DNA from: Labia minor | Taxonomy: Eukaryota; Arthropoda; Insecta; Dermaptera; Spongiphoridae | DNA length: 64,000 bases | Direction of reading: 5' to 3' | Assembly (NCBI GenBank): GCA_963082975.1 | Contig: OY720344.1 | Location: 81,270,053 to 81,334,052, forward strand | Part shown: piece by piece, positions 13,762-26,876 of the stretch | Layout of the letters: every line of letters starts with the position of its first letter | Numbering within the stretch: the first letter of the stretch is position 1 | The notes under the pieces: model-generated | Seen by the model: the letters and a program-made list of their open reading frames with translations, nothing else | Told to the model about the DNA's origin: nothing | Database searches by the model: none | Position numbers and translations under genes: made by a program

Positions 13762-14808
13762 TTATTTATTTATTTATTTTTATTTTCTTTCTCAAACAGA
13801 AACCAGGAACATTACAATCATTATTTATTTCTTTTTAGAGATATTATTCACAGGTTATTTAATTTCCATTTCTTTTAATTAATACATTTTTCTTATTTTA
13901 CTTCAAAGCAGATGAAAAATATTCAAAATAAATTTTGCAAGTTGTTCAGTTCTCTCATCAGGAAATTTTCAAGTGCGAGAACTCTTCATTAGGTAAGTAA
14001 CTATTAAAGTAAGTATAACAATTAAACTAAAATATAAATAATAATTTATAAACATATAGAATAGAAAATACAAGAATATTTAAGAACATCTATTTATTAT
14101 TAATTATAAATAATACAAATACAAATATATACACATTTAGTAAAGTTTTAAATAAATAAAAAGGGTAGAACTCTCTCTCTCTCTCTCTCTCTTTTACTTT
14201 AATATTTATTTAATTTAATTAAATATTTTATATATAATTCTTGGGTGAGAGAAATTTTGTTTGGATTTAATTAATTTCTATCATATCAATATCACACATT
14301 TTAAATAGAAATCCAACAAAGAGTGAAGTAGATCCAAAATAAATGAAAGATAAGCATAATATTTAAAAAAATGTAAGTATTTGAACTATAAACCACGAAT
14401 ACCAACAACTTTATTATTTATAATAATACAATGAATTTTGACTATATTAAACTATTTTTTTAATATGTTTAAAAATATAAATTTTGTTAGAAATTCTAAA
14501 AATTATATAACAATTGTTACTAAATTGTTTTTTATAAAAAAAAATAATTTATAATAATATTTTTTAAATCTCTTGAATTCTTCATTTATATTTAATGAAT
14601 AAAAATAAAAGAATTTTAATGAATTAATAAAAACATATTCTTCAAAGATTTCTTTGGTCCCAAAGAATTGAGAATATTTGTAATAAATCATCATTTTTCC
14701 TATAAGAGTATTATATTATATTATATTTAAGATAATTTAGACTATATGGTTTATGGTATATTGGTCAAAACTTAGAATTTTATTTGAGTTGGCTCAGTAA
14801 ATTTTTTA
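13762..14808. other. Intergenic spacer downstream of the P450 gene
   Basis: A+T-rich, with a (CT)n tract at 14169-14192. No coding signal is seen. It probably contains the P450 3' UTR, because an AATAAA overlaps the P450 stop codon on the minus strand (14805-14810). Confidence 0.5.
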
Positions 14809-17800
14809 TTAAAGTTTTTTGACTGAAAGCCACACTCCATTAGCTGCCTTTAAAAGCATAGAACGAGTGTTATACCGAAACGGAACGTCGGTTTTATCAC
14901 AGACAGAGAATTGATAGTTTTTCAAAAGATGAGCCAAACAAATTTTGGTTGTCACCATAGCAAAGGTAAGTCCTGAAAAATCAAAGGAACAAATAAAATA
15001 TTAATTTAAGGTAAATACAAAACCAAAAAGTATATTTTAATTTATTTATAAGTCGATTATTTTACTGATCCAAATAATTAGAAGCTGTGGGATCTTTATT
15101 GGATCCATTCATACACACAACAATACATTACCCAAAATATGAATGAAATAAGTTACTGAAACTTAAGAAGTTAAATAAAAATATTTATTTAAAAATAGTC
15201 TACTAGGTAGACCGGTATGAAGTGAGCGTTTTTTTTTGTCGAAATGAAACACTAATTTTGAATGGAAAGGTAAAAAAATTTTATTCAAAGTATTGATCTT
15301 TGTTTTATACACATCTTAACCACCTTTCTGGCAATTTATTTATGTCAATAGAAATGTTCGTCTTTTGAAGCAAACCAATCAGACACCCAATTTTCGACTT
15401 CAATCGAAGTGTTGCTCAGCCAATACGTGGCTCATCGATGAAAACAACCGTTAGTCGGAAGGGGCCAAGTCTGGTGAACCCAGTGGGTGGGGTAGCAACT
15501 CCTATCCAAGTGCTTTGATTGACCGGTTTTGCTTTGTGTGCAGGTGCGTTGTCGTGTAACAAAATTACTTTGCCGTGTCTTCTGGCCCATTCTGTTCGTT
15601 TATCCACTATTAAACCATCTTTTGCATGCTGCTTCTGATAGAGCATGATCACCATATGCCTCAACAAGCATTCGATGCGACTCTCAGGGCCGCCCTAACC
15701 ACAGGGCTAATTGGGCTATAGCCCTAGGGCGCAAGCCTTCTGGGGGCGGCATTTTTTATTAGTTTATATATTTTTACTAACCATTCTGTGTAATTTCTTA
15801 TGAAAAGGGGCGCAAAATTTTAAGAACCCACGGGCGCCGAAAATCTTAGGGCGGCCCTGTCGACTCTGCAGCACTTTTCTTCAAATGAAAACAAAAAATT
15901 AATACTTTCCGCAAATCATCACTTTTTGGTACAAAATTCGACAATTTTAACACGATGAAACAATATGATGTTGTTCAATGATTTGATGTATATTAAATAT
16001 GTTTGACAGATGGCATACCGACCAAAAACAAAAAAAATTAAGGCTCGTTCACAACAAATGTTCATTATCGAGACAATTAACGCTCACTTCATACCGGTAT
16101 ACCTGGTACAAGCCATTATTTAAATTTCATAATGATCATTAGGTCTAATGACCTCGAGATGATTGTGATTTTATTATTCATATTGATAATATTATCATAT
16201 TAATTATATAAAATTCAATTTTTATCTGATATGAATAATTTTTGTTTTGATAAATATTCCAGTGAATCTAATTCTAATAATACTCTTGCTATAATATATA
16301 CATTTTTTTTCAATTCTTACCAATACAGTGTCTTTGTCCTTTTCCAAATGGCAAATAAGTATATGGATTCATTTTAGTTTTATTATTATTTGAGAATCTT
16401 TCTGGATCAAAGTGTTCTGGATCTGGAAAGTATTCTTCATCCATATGTAAACCAAAGACAGGAATTCGCACCTAATAATTATAAAAAAACATTTAAATTT
16501 TCTATTAAATAACTAATAATATAAGAATTATAAGGTACCCTCATTCCAGGCTGGACAACTACTGGAGTACCATCCAATTCAAAAGCTTTAGTACAAATAC
16601 GATCTAAACGACTCATTGGTGGGTGCAATCGTAAAGTTTCTGAAAAAAAATTAACATGCAATTTTGAATATTAGATTCAATAATCATTGATTATATAGAT
16701 AATTAATTTAAATAAAAATTTGAGATTTATATATTTATATATATAATAATAATCAAATTATGATTTTATTTCACTTACCAGAAATGACTTCTTCAACATA
16801 AGTAAATTGATTAATATCCCCAAAAGAAAGTTGATCGTTATTTTCAAAATATGTTTCCACTTCTTGTCTAGCAATATCTTGATAGCGGGGATTAAGAGCA
16901 AGTTGATAACAGGCCAGTGCCAAAGTGGTTGAGGAAGTTTCGTAACCAGCCATAATAAATAGTAAAGACTGGGCAATCATTGCATCTTCATCCATCACTG
17001 AATAACAATATTATTTTTTATAATGAAATTTAGGAATTTTATATTTTGAAAATTGAAAGTCCAACATTATCAAGAAAAATACTCTATATTTTTAATAAAC
17101 TTAAAGGTTTGTGTTTATTTTTTATATTTTTAAACATTTGAATTTTATTACCAAATTTTTGTTGTATGTTTATTTATTATGTATTTTCATATTAATGATT
17201 AATAACTCATATTCTTCGAAGAAAATTTTTCAGTTTACACTTCAGAAGAAGTATAACCTTTAATTGCTAAATCTAATAATAAAAATAATATTCAAATTTT
17301 TAATAGACTATTGCAACTATTAAATAAGGTTTAAGAAATTTTAACCAAACTAATACTAAAACGGTATAATATTAATTTATAAATTCTAACAGAACGCTTT
17401 GCTCTATATTTTAAAGTTTTCAAAGTCAGATTAAAAAGCCACTTGAATCATTACAATGCTTTGATTTTGAAAATCTTTGATATTTATTGACATATTTTAT
17501 TTAAATTAAGTCAATGAATGCCAAACACTGTTATATATGTTATATATTATTATTTAATTTGTTTTTTTTTTTAATTAACCTTTGCTCTTACCATAATCTT
17601 CATTTTCATTAGGCTTATCCACTTTATCTAGCATCATTTGAAAAAAATCATTTCTACGTAAATCAGGATTTTCTTCGCGTGCTTTTTTCACAAAAAGACA
17701 GACATTACGTAAAAATGCCAATGCCTAATTTGGATTCGAAATAAAAAGCATGTTAATATTATTAAATAAATCAGTAGAAGGATATTTTAAGATATTTTTT

Positions 17801-20800
17801 TTTACCTTACGATTAACGAAACTTGCTGGAATTGCTGGCGCAAGAGATGGTGCTATCATTAATACTGAATAAATGATAAACTTATCAAAGTATGAATTCT
17901 CTAGAAATGTTTTGGCCATTTTAAAAAATGAGTCAGTATTAATTGGTCCTTCTTCTTCGTTTATTTCTGTGATGTTCAAACCGAATGCACAAGAAGAAAT
18001 CACCTCCAATGTAAAACGTCCAAGAATACTTTTCATTTCCAATTCTCCATTTCCTTTAGAAACAGAAATATAAAATTATTTAAAAAAAAATCAAGGATTT
18101 ACTTTACATGAAATAATATTAATTCAAAAATTAATGAACTGAATTTCAATATTTGAGATTTCGCTTTTTGTACGTTCCAATTTTCGATAAATTAATTTAA
18201 ATTAATGTTAATATTGTTAACAGTACCTATTATTCGAAATCATATAATACATAATAAACACAATAGATATTTATATAAAGCAATTCTTTTTAAATCATTT
18301 TATCTCTCCTACAGCCTTAAAATGTCTTTCTTTTATTTATGATTAAATATTTAAATTGAATCCATTTGACTTTCCTATCTGGTATTTCTCTCTATATTGT
18401 ATATAACAGGGGTGGCCACATTTGGTAATACTTACAATTAGAGCCATATTGAAAAATCAAAAATGTTTAAGAGCCAAATAGGAAAAATTTTTACTTTTTT
18501 TGGGGGGGGGTTTCATTGTCACAAAAGCAAAAATTAGGAATACGTACGTATATACCTAATTATATTAATAATAAGTGTACGCCCCGCATGCAATAGTTCT
18601 GCTGTAATAAAGTAGACAAAGTTGGGATACAACAAAGATTTTAAAACTTGCAGAAATAAAATTTTCAATTTTTCTTTTAAATTTCCTTTAAATAATTATA
18701 TGTAAATAAATATGTGTCTTGACGTAGCCTTTTTCCAGTTTAATATATGTAAATTCTAAATTGTGATAACTTTAAATTTTTTAATTGAGCCACAATAAAC
18801 TCAAAAAGAGCAACATGTGGCTCGCGAGCCACCGTTTGTCCACCGTTGGCATATAAGATTTTTTATCTTGATTTACAGATAACTAAATAAATCTCAATAT
18901 AATTTATGACCAATTTCAAAGGATTAGGTAATTATCTTTACTAGCATCCTGATTTAATTAAAAATCTAAACAAAAGAACATCTATCTATCTTGTGGCTTT
19001 TAAGGAAGTCGAAAGTTCGAAACCACATTTCTCCAAGTGCCCCTATCCTGAGCCACAATCATCCAACCCCTACCCTTTTCCGACTCTCTCACGTCCCTTC
19101 CTACCTTGTCGATTCACTGAATCATTGGTCTTCCAAGCGAACTTTTCCCAATCCCACCAATATATTTTTCGACATTCTTTCTTCTCCCATTCCAGCCACG
19201 TGCCATGCCCATCGCAGCAAAAGAACATATCAACTTAAAATGCTATAATATTTTTTTTTTATAAAATCAACTATTTGTCCTATATAGTTTTTTTTAATCA
19301 ATTATATATTCTTAAATCTTAATCACCAAATAAGTTCACACAATAAAATAAATTATAAAACTCCATTTATATTCTATTCTGGTATTATTTAAAATATATT
19401 TAATATATAATTCATTATTTATTCTTGAATCTTTATGTGTAAAAAAAGTACAATCAATAAAAAAAAACAATATTAAATATTATTTATAATTTGTCATGGT
19501 ATCATTTAAAAAATGTTAGTTTGAAAAATGTAAACATTTGCTAAAAGGAAGTACTAATTTAAGTGAAAATATATTTGAAATGATAACACACACCTAATAA
19601 ATCATTTATTAATTCATATGATTATAAAAAATACGTAAAATTTGTTTTATCAATTTTTAATGATATCAAAATGATATTTTTATCTTGTAATAACAAAAAA
19701 AAAAAATTATCGAAAATTATTCGAACACTTTTATAAATGTTAAAATGCCGAATGTGGCTGAATACATTTGAGAATAAATAAATAAATAAATGTTAAAATT
19801 GTGAAAATATAAAAAAACTTATTCAATTATAATAAAAAATTTCTTCAAATAAATAAATCAATACTAAACTAATTTTCTTTATTCATAATGAATGAATAGT
19901 AGTTTACCATTAGAATCCAATTGTTTATCGATGAGATGGACCATTTCATCTGAACATTTTATAATAATGTCAAACATATCTTTGAGTTTATGGAGAGTGA
20001 ATGCAGGTGTCATAGATTGACGAGTTTTCTTCCATTGTTCTCCCTAAAATTATAAATTGATTAATTATTTATTTTCTTAATTATTCCCAACTTATTGAGA
20101 ATTAATCGTTCCGTTTCTCATAAGGTGTAATGAAAAATAATGAATCTCTGTAAATTTGAAATAAATAAATAACATTATATATTCATGTCCAAATTTAATC
20201 AATTTTATAAATATTACAAATTAATTAAATAATTAATTAATAAAAAGGGTGATAAAGGTCTAAAAATGTTTCTTTTTGCAATTTATTATACTAAGCAAAT
20301 TATATTGTTATTGGCAATTATGACGATAATATCAATTATATAATTTTATATGGGAAATAATTAATCAAATAAATGATAAATAATAATCAATTAATTATTA
20401 TGAAATTAATATTGTACTTATAATAACTACATCAGTATTGATGATGGATATATCATGTGAGATATTACTAAGAATTTGTTAAGAAGAATTTGTATAAATA
20501 TGATTAATAAAGTAATTAAGTGTTTAATCACAAAGAAAAAAGAGTATTATCATTTTAATCAGATTGTAATTTTTATTATATATATATATTTATAAAATTC
20601 TTATTAAATAAAAAAAAATAAAATAAAATAGAATAAAAACTATCATTATGGTGTGTGCCATCTGTTTTATCAATTTTTTTTTTAATATTTATATTAATAT
20701 TAATTTTTATCATAATTTTAATAGTGCTTGTGGGTGGGCTCGTTGGGTGGTCCCATGTCACTCTGTCGTAACATGATAATTAAACATACGAATTACGCAT

Positions 20801-23800
20801 TTAGATGACATTATCATTTTTTCATTCAATCCACAATAATCAATTAATTTCATTAAAAAGATATTAAATAAAATAAATCTGGAGTGTCTCCACTCGACTA
20901 TCTCGCAATTTCAATTGTATTAATTAACATTTATTATATTTAAATTAAATATAATCAATTATAAACTAATAAATAATATTTATTAAAACAGCACGTGTTT
21001 GGCTCTTTGTTGATGACACCACGTCACGTGCTGGCGCGTGATTTGCAATGTTAAAAAATTAATTCAGGTACTTTCAGGGATTCATTCAAGCTGAAATTCT
21101 ATATATAGCAGTTTTATACAATTTTTAATCATGTGAAAAATTATAAAACATATATCTTTATATTTACGGTCAGTTAGAGGAAAAAAAAATCAAAACGTGG
21201 TAGGTAATGGTTCTCTATTGATTGAGTTATATTTATCAAAAGTTGCTAGAAAACTACGAATTTCATTATTCTATTTCAGAGTATTAATAAAAGTGAGCTA
21301 AAAATAATGGAATAAATTGTTAACTTATTTTTCGATCTATATTAAATTTTTGAAATCCTATATACATATAAAATTATAAAATATTTAAAACATTTAAAAA
21401 AAAAAAAATTTTAATATCGAAAAAAATATTTTTTGGGTTTTTGAAAAGTGAAATTGATTGATCTTCTATTTGCTAATGTACAATAGAAATATTTATATGA
21501 TTAAAAAACTAGAATGGAGATTATTCATAATAATCTGCCAAGCTAATTTATTATATACTATAGATATGTAGTATTCTTAAAATAATATTCTCAAAATATA
21601 AAGAATAAAATTTTAAAGAACCAAGTATTTATTGTTTTTCGAAGAAATACATAATAATTTAGAAATAAAAGAATTAATAATTAAAGAATATAAAAGAATT
21701 TATAAATAAATATATAAAATATCAATTTAATGTCTTTCTAGAATATAAAAAGTGTTTTTTTTAAATTGTCTATCCTATTGTAAGTATTGTATAATTTTAA
21801 TAATAATATTAATATTTTTATAGAGGTAAAAATTATCAAGCTTAATTGATCCTATCAAAGGAGAGCAAATACAATCAAGTTTTATTGCATATCATTTAGG
21901 GGCTTTTTGTTGCACTTAATGTACACGAAAATTCTTGAGCACATCCACCATTTTCTCCCAACCATGCCTTTTTTTAACTACTTCTTTCTAATTCTTATTT
22001 TCCCTTATTTTTTACAACTCTGATTTTATCCTTCTTTTCTCCATTGATCTCATTACCTTTCACTTTTCAATCAAAAAATTATATTCCTAACTAAATAATT
22101 AAAAAAAATAGAAATTTCTATTAATACAGTTGCCAACAAATAATAATCCTTAATTAAAAGATTTATTATTGAAATCATTCATTATTATAATTATTGTTTT
22201 TCAAAACATGTAAATGTATTAAGTTAATATTTCTCCCGGGTGGTAAAGTGGTGATGGAAAGGGGGGGGGAGAGAAGGGGTCATGGCGCCATGCAATTGAC
22301 GTGTACACTCTATACCCGGGATTTATTCCAGGCACATACGAAGATGTGCGTAAGCTAAGCGGGTGGGTGGTCCCTACTCGACATGAATTCTTCCCAACTG
22401 TGCTGATTCGAATGATAACAAACAACATAAAAATAGAAGTTTATTAAATGCCTCTTTAAAAAAAATACAAAGAAATTATAATAATATCCCAGTCATAATA
22501 TATAAATATAAATATAATCTAAAAAAAATATTATAACATATTTTTATTAATGATAATTAATTTTTTCATTAATTCATTATTTATTAGATGCATTTATTTT
22601 TAAAGACTTAGGTAAAGTGATAAAACAATTATAATCCATGCTTATATATAAAATACTATAAGTATTTAAGTACTCATATATTATTAATTTTAAAATATCT
22701 CCATCACACATTTGCATTAAGGTTATTATGATTAAAAAACATAATTTATTAATAATAACGATGCGCAAGGTATTAATATTACGTGATTTAATACATACCT
22801 ATATTTTATCTTTTAACGTCACTTTGATTACGTATTACTTTTATTTAAGTATATCTATACATATTAGATAAACGAGTAGCTAACTCTATATTATATGAAA
22901 TAAGTTGACCTGTGGCCAGTACAACAAAAAAAAAACAACCAGAATTTCCAGCTACAGAAACAATTTCAAATAATTTAAATGTATCTATTAATGCAATAAA
23001 AAACAGATATGGATATAGTAAGAGAGGTATGGTTTTCACACCAAATTTCACATATGGAGATTTTTACATATCTCCACGAATCATGCATTTTCTTAACAGT
23101 AAAAAGTATTTTTAGCATGATGTCTGTCCGTTCGTCCGTCCGTCCGTCGGCCCGTCCATTGTGTCTCTGTATAGATGTGTACAGCTTGAACGGCTCAACG
23201 GATTTCGATAAAATTTGGTATATTTACTTAATGCATCAGTATGATGAACTGATCAACTTTTGGTGTATATCCGTTAACCGGAAGTGGTAGTATTACCGAT
23301 CGACGTTAGGAAGGGAAGGGTTATTTTCACACCAAATTTCACATTAGATTTTTTAAATATCTCTACGAATCATGCATTTTGTATTGGTTTTATCGTCTGG
23401 AATCATCTTCATTAGTTTATTCTTAATTTAAAATTTTATGATGTCACCCAGTCCATGACGTCTTAGCTAGCTCCTCCTCCTCCTACTTATTATTATAAAT
23501 AAAATAAAATTAAAAATATTTATTTTATATCCATATCTGTTTTTTGTTGCATTAATAGATACATTTAAATTATTTGAAATATTTGAAATTTGATAATTTA
23601 TTTCAAACCGTCGGTCGGTTCTGCGCCTGGCCACAGGTCAACTTATTTACTTTTGGGTTCTCAGTTACAAAACTAATCACATTTAAATTTATTTTTTGCA
23701 TAAAGTTTGGGGGGCATGTGCCCCCTCGTGCCTCTCCCCCCCCCCCCCGGGTCCGACGCCATTGATAGTAATAATAATTAAAAAATAATATTTTAATTTC

Positions 23801-25857
23801 ACTTTTTCAGTATTGCTATCTTCAGGATGATTACGTCACATGAGACAGAGAACATCACGAATTATTATTATAAATATATTAATACATATAAAAATTACAT
23901 TAAAATTACGTTAAGAGGTGTTATAGCTTTTTTATTCAAATTGGTAATTTTAATGTAAGAAAAAATATACAAGACAATAGTTTATTTGACTAAGTTTGAT
24001 TGAATCAAATAATTAGCAAGTTATTTTATTTGTTTAAGATTAGTCAAATATTTAATGCAATCATTGATAAGATCCAACATCTAATCAAACAAATATTTTT
24101 GACATCTCTTTGTGCATTTATTTATTCGGTTTTATAAAAAAGTAATAATAAAATAATCACTTTAAGGTGAAATCAAAGGCCTATGCAAATAATTATATAT
24201 ATAAAAGCAAATTTAAAACGATTGTATATTCCATAAGTTAGTTGAAAAAATATGTATAATCGAGAAATAATATAATATTTGTAAGTTCTATTTAAAAAGG
24301 GGCATCCTAAGTTAAACGAAACATTGAAATTAGATGTATATTTTAAATGTGCTAAAATAATTACTAGTAAAGATTACGTAAAAAATAATAATATATGTAA
24401 ATATTTTTAAAAATTCGCGTAAAACGAATAAAACATTAAATAATTTAATTATAAATCAATAGAAATTAAAAATTAATAAATTAAAATATTTTCATTAAAT
24501 GTATATTTTTTTAATCATTGCGATTTCGTTTTCTTTTTGCAATTGACACCCCGGCATAGGTAGGTTTTCATTTTCAAGTTTTGTATATATAATTTTTTTA
24601 TCGGATTGAAGAAAAATTCGTTTATGTGTGTTTCATAATTTTCTTATTTAATTTTCTCTTATCTTCCAACTCTCAAAGAGATATGGACAATTAAGAAGAT
24701 GGAGGGACTATCGAAAAATCTTTTTAGATCCTTTTTTAATTTTATTAATAAATATTAATTAAATCAAATTTTTATTTTTTGTATTTAATCGAGATTTTTT
24801 CATTTCAATAATTTTTAATTTAGTATTCAAAAATGATGTTTAAAATAAATTCTATAAATATTTTTATATCTATTATGGATTTAAAAAAATTAAATTTTAA
24901 ATAATTGGGCATTCTGAATATTTATTTATTTAAATTTTTGATACTTGTTCATTTTAGGTAAGATTAATTAATTCAAATTAATATTTGTTGAAAAAATTAT
25001 TCATTATTATTTCTTTTTTTAATTTTTAATGATAAATTTAAATATTACTTTATAAATAATAATCTAAGTATCTCTCTATAAGAAAAACACTTACCCTTAA
25101 AGAAATTAGCATTTTTTTTAAATACGACTTCTCACGGAATATTAATCCTGGCCGATCGACAAAATGTTCAAAATTACTAACCAGAATGCTTTTTATTAAA
25201 TTTGGGTCAAGGATCAAAATAACTGGACGTTTTCCTTCGAATATCACTTAAAAAAATAGAGACATAAAATTAATATATTTTTCACAAATAAAAATTAAAA
25301 TTAAAATCTTTCTTTTATAATTTAAGCAATTTAAAATATTATGTGTATTTTTAATTATACGTATTAAAATTAAATTGAATTTATTTAATGTGATCTATTT
25401 AAATTTTAATTATAATTTTTTATTTAAATAAATTGAATATGTAATGGAGGCTAAAATACAGTTAAAATTAACATTAGTTTTTTTGTAATCTATTCATTAA
25501 ATTTAAATAGAAAGAATATGAAAAATTATTTTCCTATTATAATCAAAATAAAATCAATAATATGAATTTTTCGAAAAATTAGAAACGATTTGTATCAATT
25601 AATAAAAAAAAAAAAAAATAAAAAATACCTGAAATTCTTTCTCCTTTGAAATATTGATATATTTTGAGTTGGAATTCGTGTGGTGATAATTTTCCTTTAA
25701 TTACATCTTGATTATTTCCAAAAAGAAAAGATGGTCGTTGATGTGCCACGCCAAGATTTTGCCAAATTTGCAACACTCTCTGTTGGGAGTATTTTAGATG
25801 TATGAGCCATGAAATTATAATTACAACTATCGAGAGAATAATGGCAATAATGGCCAT
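14809..25857 (-). CDS. Cytochrome P450, clan 3-like, nine exons
   Basis: Predicted heme-thiolate monooxygenase anchored in the endoplasmic reticulum. Exons in transcript order: 25629-25857, 25095-25246, 19908-20043, 17806-18053, 17592-17724, 16779-16997, 16539-16639, 16321-16471, 14809-14972. All junctions are GT-AG, and the phases join into 510 codons, the usual P450 length. Residues 1-20 form a hydrophobic N-terminal anchor. The C-helix WKKTR opens exon 3. The I-helix AGYETSS is at about 316-322, ExxR is ETLR at 373-376, and PERF appears as DPERF. The heme loop FGKGQRHCIG has its axial Cys at 455. Overall layout resembles animal CYP3/CYP6-type enzymes, so a xenobiotic or endobiotic oxidation role is likely; substrate unknown. 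Introns 2, 3 and 8 are loaded with transposons but the frame is intact, so the gene appears functional. The first Met precedes the anchor directly. Confidence 0.93.
15203..16106 (-). mobile_element. Mariner element, internally deleted, in P450 intron 8
   Basis: Inverted repeats of 28 bp share ACCGGTATGAAGTGAGCGTT. The outer bases are CTAGGTAG and CCAGGTAT, like the Mos1-type CCAGGT end. A TA target duplication is at 15201-15202 and 16107-16108. On the minus strand the transposase shows a helix-turn-helix remnant, VILLHDNAPAH (second catalytic Asp), and a degraded SPDLAPSD in another frame with in-frame stops. The segment between the HTH and the DNAPAH motif is missing, so the element is dead. 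A MITE interrupts the HTH region. Confidence 0.9.
15685..15859. mobile_element. hAT MITE nested inside the mariner
   Basis: A 175-bp GC-rich element with perfect 14-bp terminal inverted repeats (CAGGGCCGCCCTAA / TTAGGGCGGCCCTG). The 8-bp flanking repeats are GCGACTCT (15677-15684) and TCGACTCT (15860-15867), one mismatch. The CAGGG terminus and 8-bp duplication identify hAT mobilisation. Related CAGGGCC-type ends occur at 54329 and 62020. Confidence 0.85.
18407..18848. mobile_element. hAT MITE in P450 intron 3
   Basis: Begins CAGGGGTGGCCACA and ends GTCCACCGTTG, an imperfect inverted repeat. Flanking 8-mers are GTATATAA (18399-18406) and GCATATAA (18849-18856), one mismatch. The interior has the GAGCCA and GTGGCTCGCGAGCCAC motifs common in hAT-derived MITEs. 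There is no coding capacity. Confidence 0.8.
18978..19218 (-). mobile_element. LINE 3' remnant in P450 intron 3
   Basis: The minus strand matches, with changes, the C-terminal reverse-transcriptase tail at 26602-26876: GCTGCGATGGGCATGGC, then GTTCGCTTGGAAGACCAA, GATTGTGGCTCAGGATAGG and a final AGCCACAAGATAGATAGAT. Both copies therefore share a 3' end tailing into GATA repeats. Frames are broken. Clade is uncertain. Confidence 0.7.
20879..21265 (+). mobile_element. HINE-B copy 1, 3'-truncated, in P450 intron 2
   Basis: Starts CTGGAGTGTCTCCACTCGAC TATCTCGCAATTT and follows the 30452 and 35251 copies, then loses similarity near 21265. The 3' hairpin is missing. Confidence 0.75.
22226..22425. 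other. GC-rich island of unknown origin in P450 intron 2
   Basis: About 200 bp of balanced composition inside A+T-rich intron, with a short open frame on the minus strand (22219-22428) that matches nothing I know. TGGTAAAGTGG at about 22240 resembles a pol III box A and GATTCGAAT at about 22405 resembles box B. They are too far apart for a tRNA. A diverged SINE is possible but unproven. Confidence 0.35.
22901..23017 (-). mobile_element. HINE-A 3' fragment, inverted
   Basis: Reverse complement of the HINE-A 3' end: TAAGTTGACCTGTGGCC, then the CCAGCTACAGAAACAATTTC block. It stops where a direct copy begins, giving a head-to-head junction. Confidence 0.8.
23018..23645 (+). mobile_element. HINE-A copy 5 in P450 intron 2
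   Basis: Direct copy lacking the first bases (starts GTAAGAGAGGTATGG). It has an expanded GTCC/GTCG tract, CCGTTAACCGGAAGTGG, CGTCGGTCGGTT and the GCCTGGCCACAGGTC hairpin region. With the inverted fragment upstream it makes a long imperfect palindrome with a spacer of about 500 bp. Confidence 0.8.
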
Positions 25858-26368
25858 TTTGGAGATCTGAAAAAAATAATAATATAATATTAGTTTATTG
25901 GAGAATTTTAAATTTTTTTGAGAATTGTTTCAATTGTTTTAAAGTAAAAAGGTTGCAAACATAATCTAGGTATATATCTTCTAATTATTTATTTATTTGG
26001 TCGGCTACTGGGTTTATTTAATTAATTTTAATAATAATTTTTAAAAAATATAGTATCAAGCTTGAAAAGCAGAACTATATATTAAATTATTTAAGTTATT
26101 AAAAGTTTATATTATGTATAATTGAAATGTTTTTCATAATAAAATTATATTAATCATTATTTTTTTTTAATATGCATTATTTATATTCATTTATATTAAT
26201 ATTCAATATTCTAAAAATCGAAATCTATAATAATATTTTTGTCTTATTTTTACTCAAATTTTTCTAACAAGTGTCTTTTTTTATTTCAGACATACTCATT
26301 TTAATTGCATTTTATTTCATGTTATTATAATAATTATCGGAAAACGCCTATTATCATGCAATAAAGGG
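25858..26368. other. P450 upstream region
   Basis: A+T-rich sequence 5' of the P450 start. It should hold the promoter and 5' UTR, but I cannot point to a TATA box or binding site with confidence. Confidence 0.4.
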
Positions 26369-26876
26369 GCTTATCGCGTCAAAATTATTATCAAAGAAGA
26401 TAAAAATTAAAATATATAAAACAATTATTTTACCGGTTGTATTATATGGGTGTGAGGCATGGTCTATGACCTTAGGTGACGAGAGTAGATTTAGAGTCTT
26501 TGAGAATAGGATTCTGCGAAGCATTTATGGGTCAAAGAAAGATGAAGTCACCGGCGAATGCATAACGAGGAATTGCATGACCTCTATGCATCTCCAGATA
26601 TATTTAGTTAGAATTATAAAATAAAGAAAGCTGCGGTGGGTAGGACACGTGGATAAAATGGGAGAAGATAGAATGGCGAGAAATATATTGGAAGGGAGAC
26701 CAAGTGGAAGACCAAAAACGCGGTGGGTGGATAATGCGGGAAAGGACGGGAGAGAGATGGGAGAGGATAGGGACTGGAGGGTTGTGGCTCAGAATAGGAA
26801 TACTTGGAGGGGTGTGGTTGCTGCGACCAAGAACTTTCGAGTTCCGTAGAGCCACAGAGATAGAGATAGATTGATA
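26369..26876 (+). mobile_element. LINE reverse-transcriptase C-terminal remnant
   Basis: Translates to KIKIYKTIILPVVLYGCEAW, then FENRILRSIYG, then after a frameshift LRWVGHVDKM, GRPKTRWVD and a final NTWRGVV. This is the usual order downstream of the RT fingers/palm in many non-LTR retrotransposons. It is 5'-truncated and frameshifted near 26622. The 3' end runs into GAGATAGAGATAGATTGATA. Same family as 18978-19218. Confidence 0.85.

Noticed and set aside
20576..20761. Minus-strand 61-codon frame
   Set aside because: Low-complexity I/N/K run in a P450 intron; no domain.
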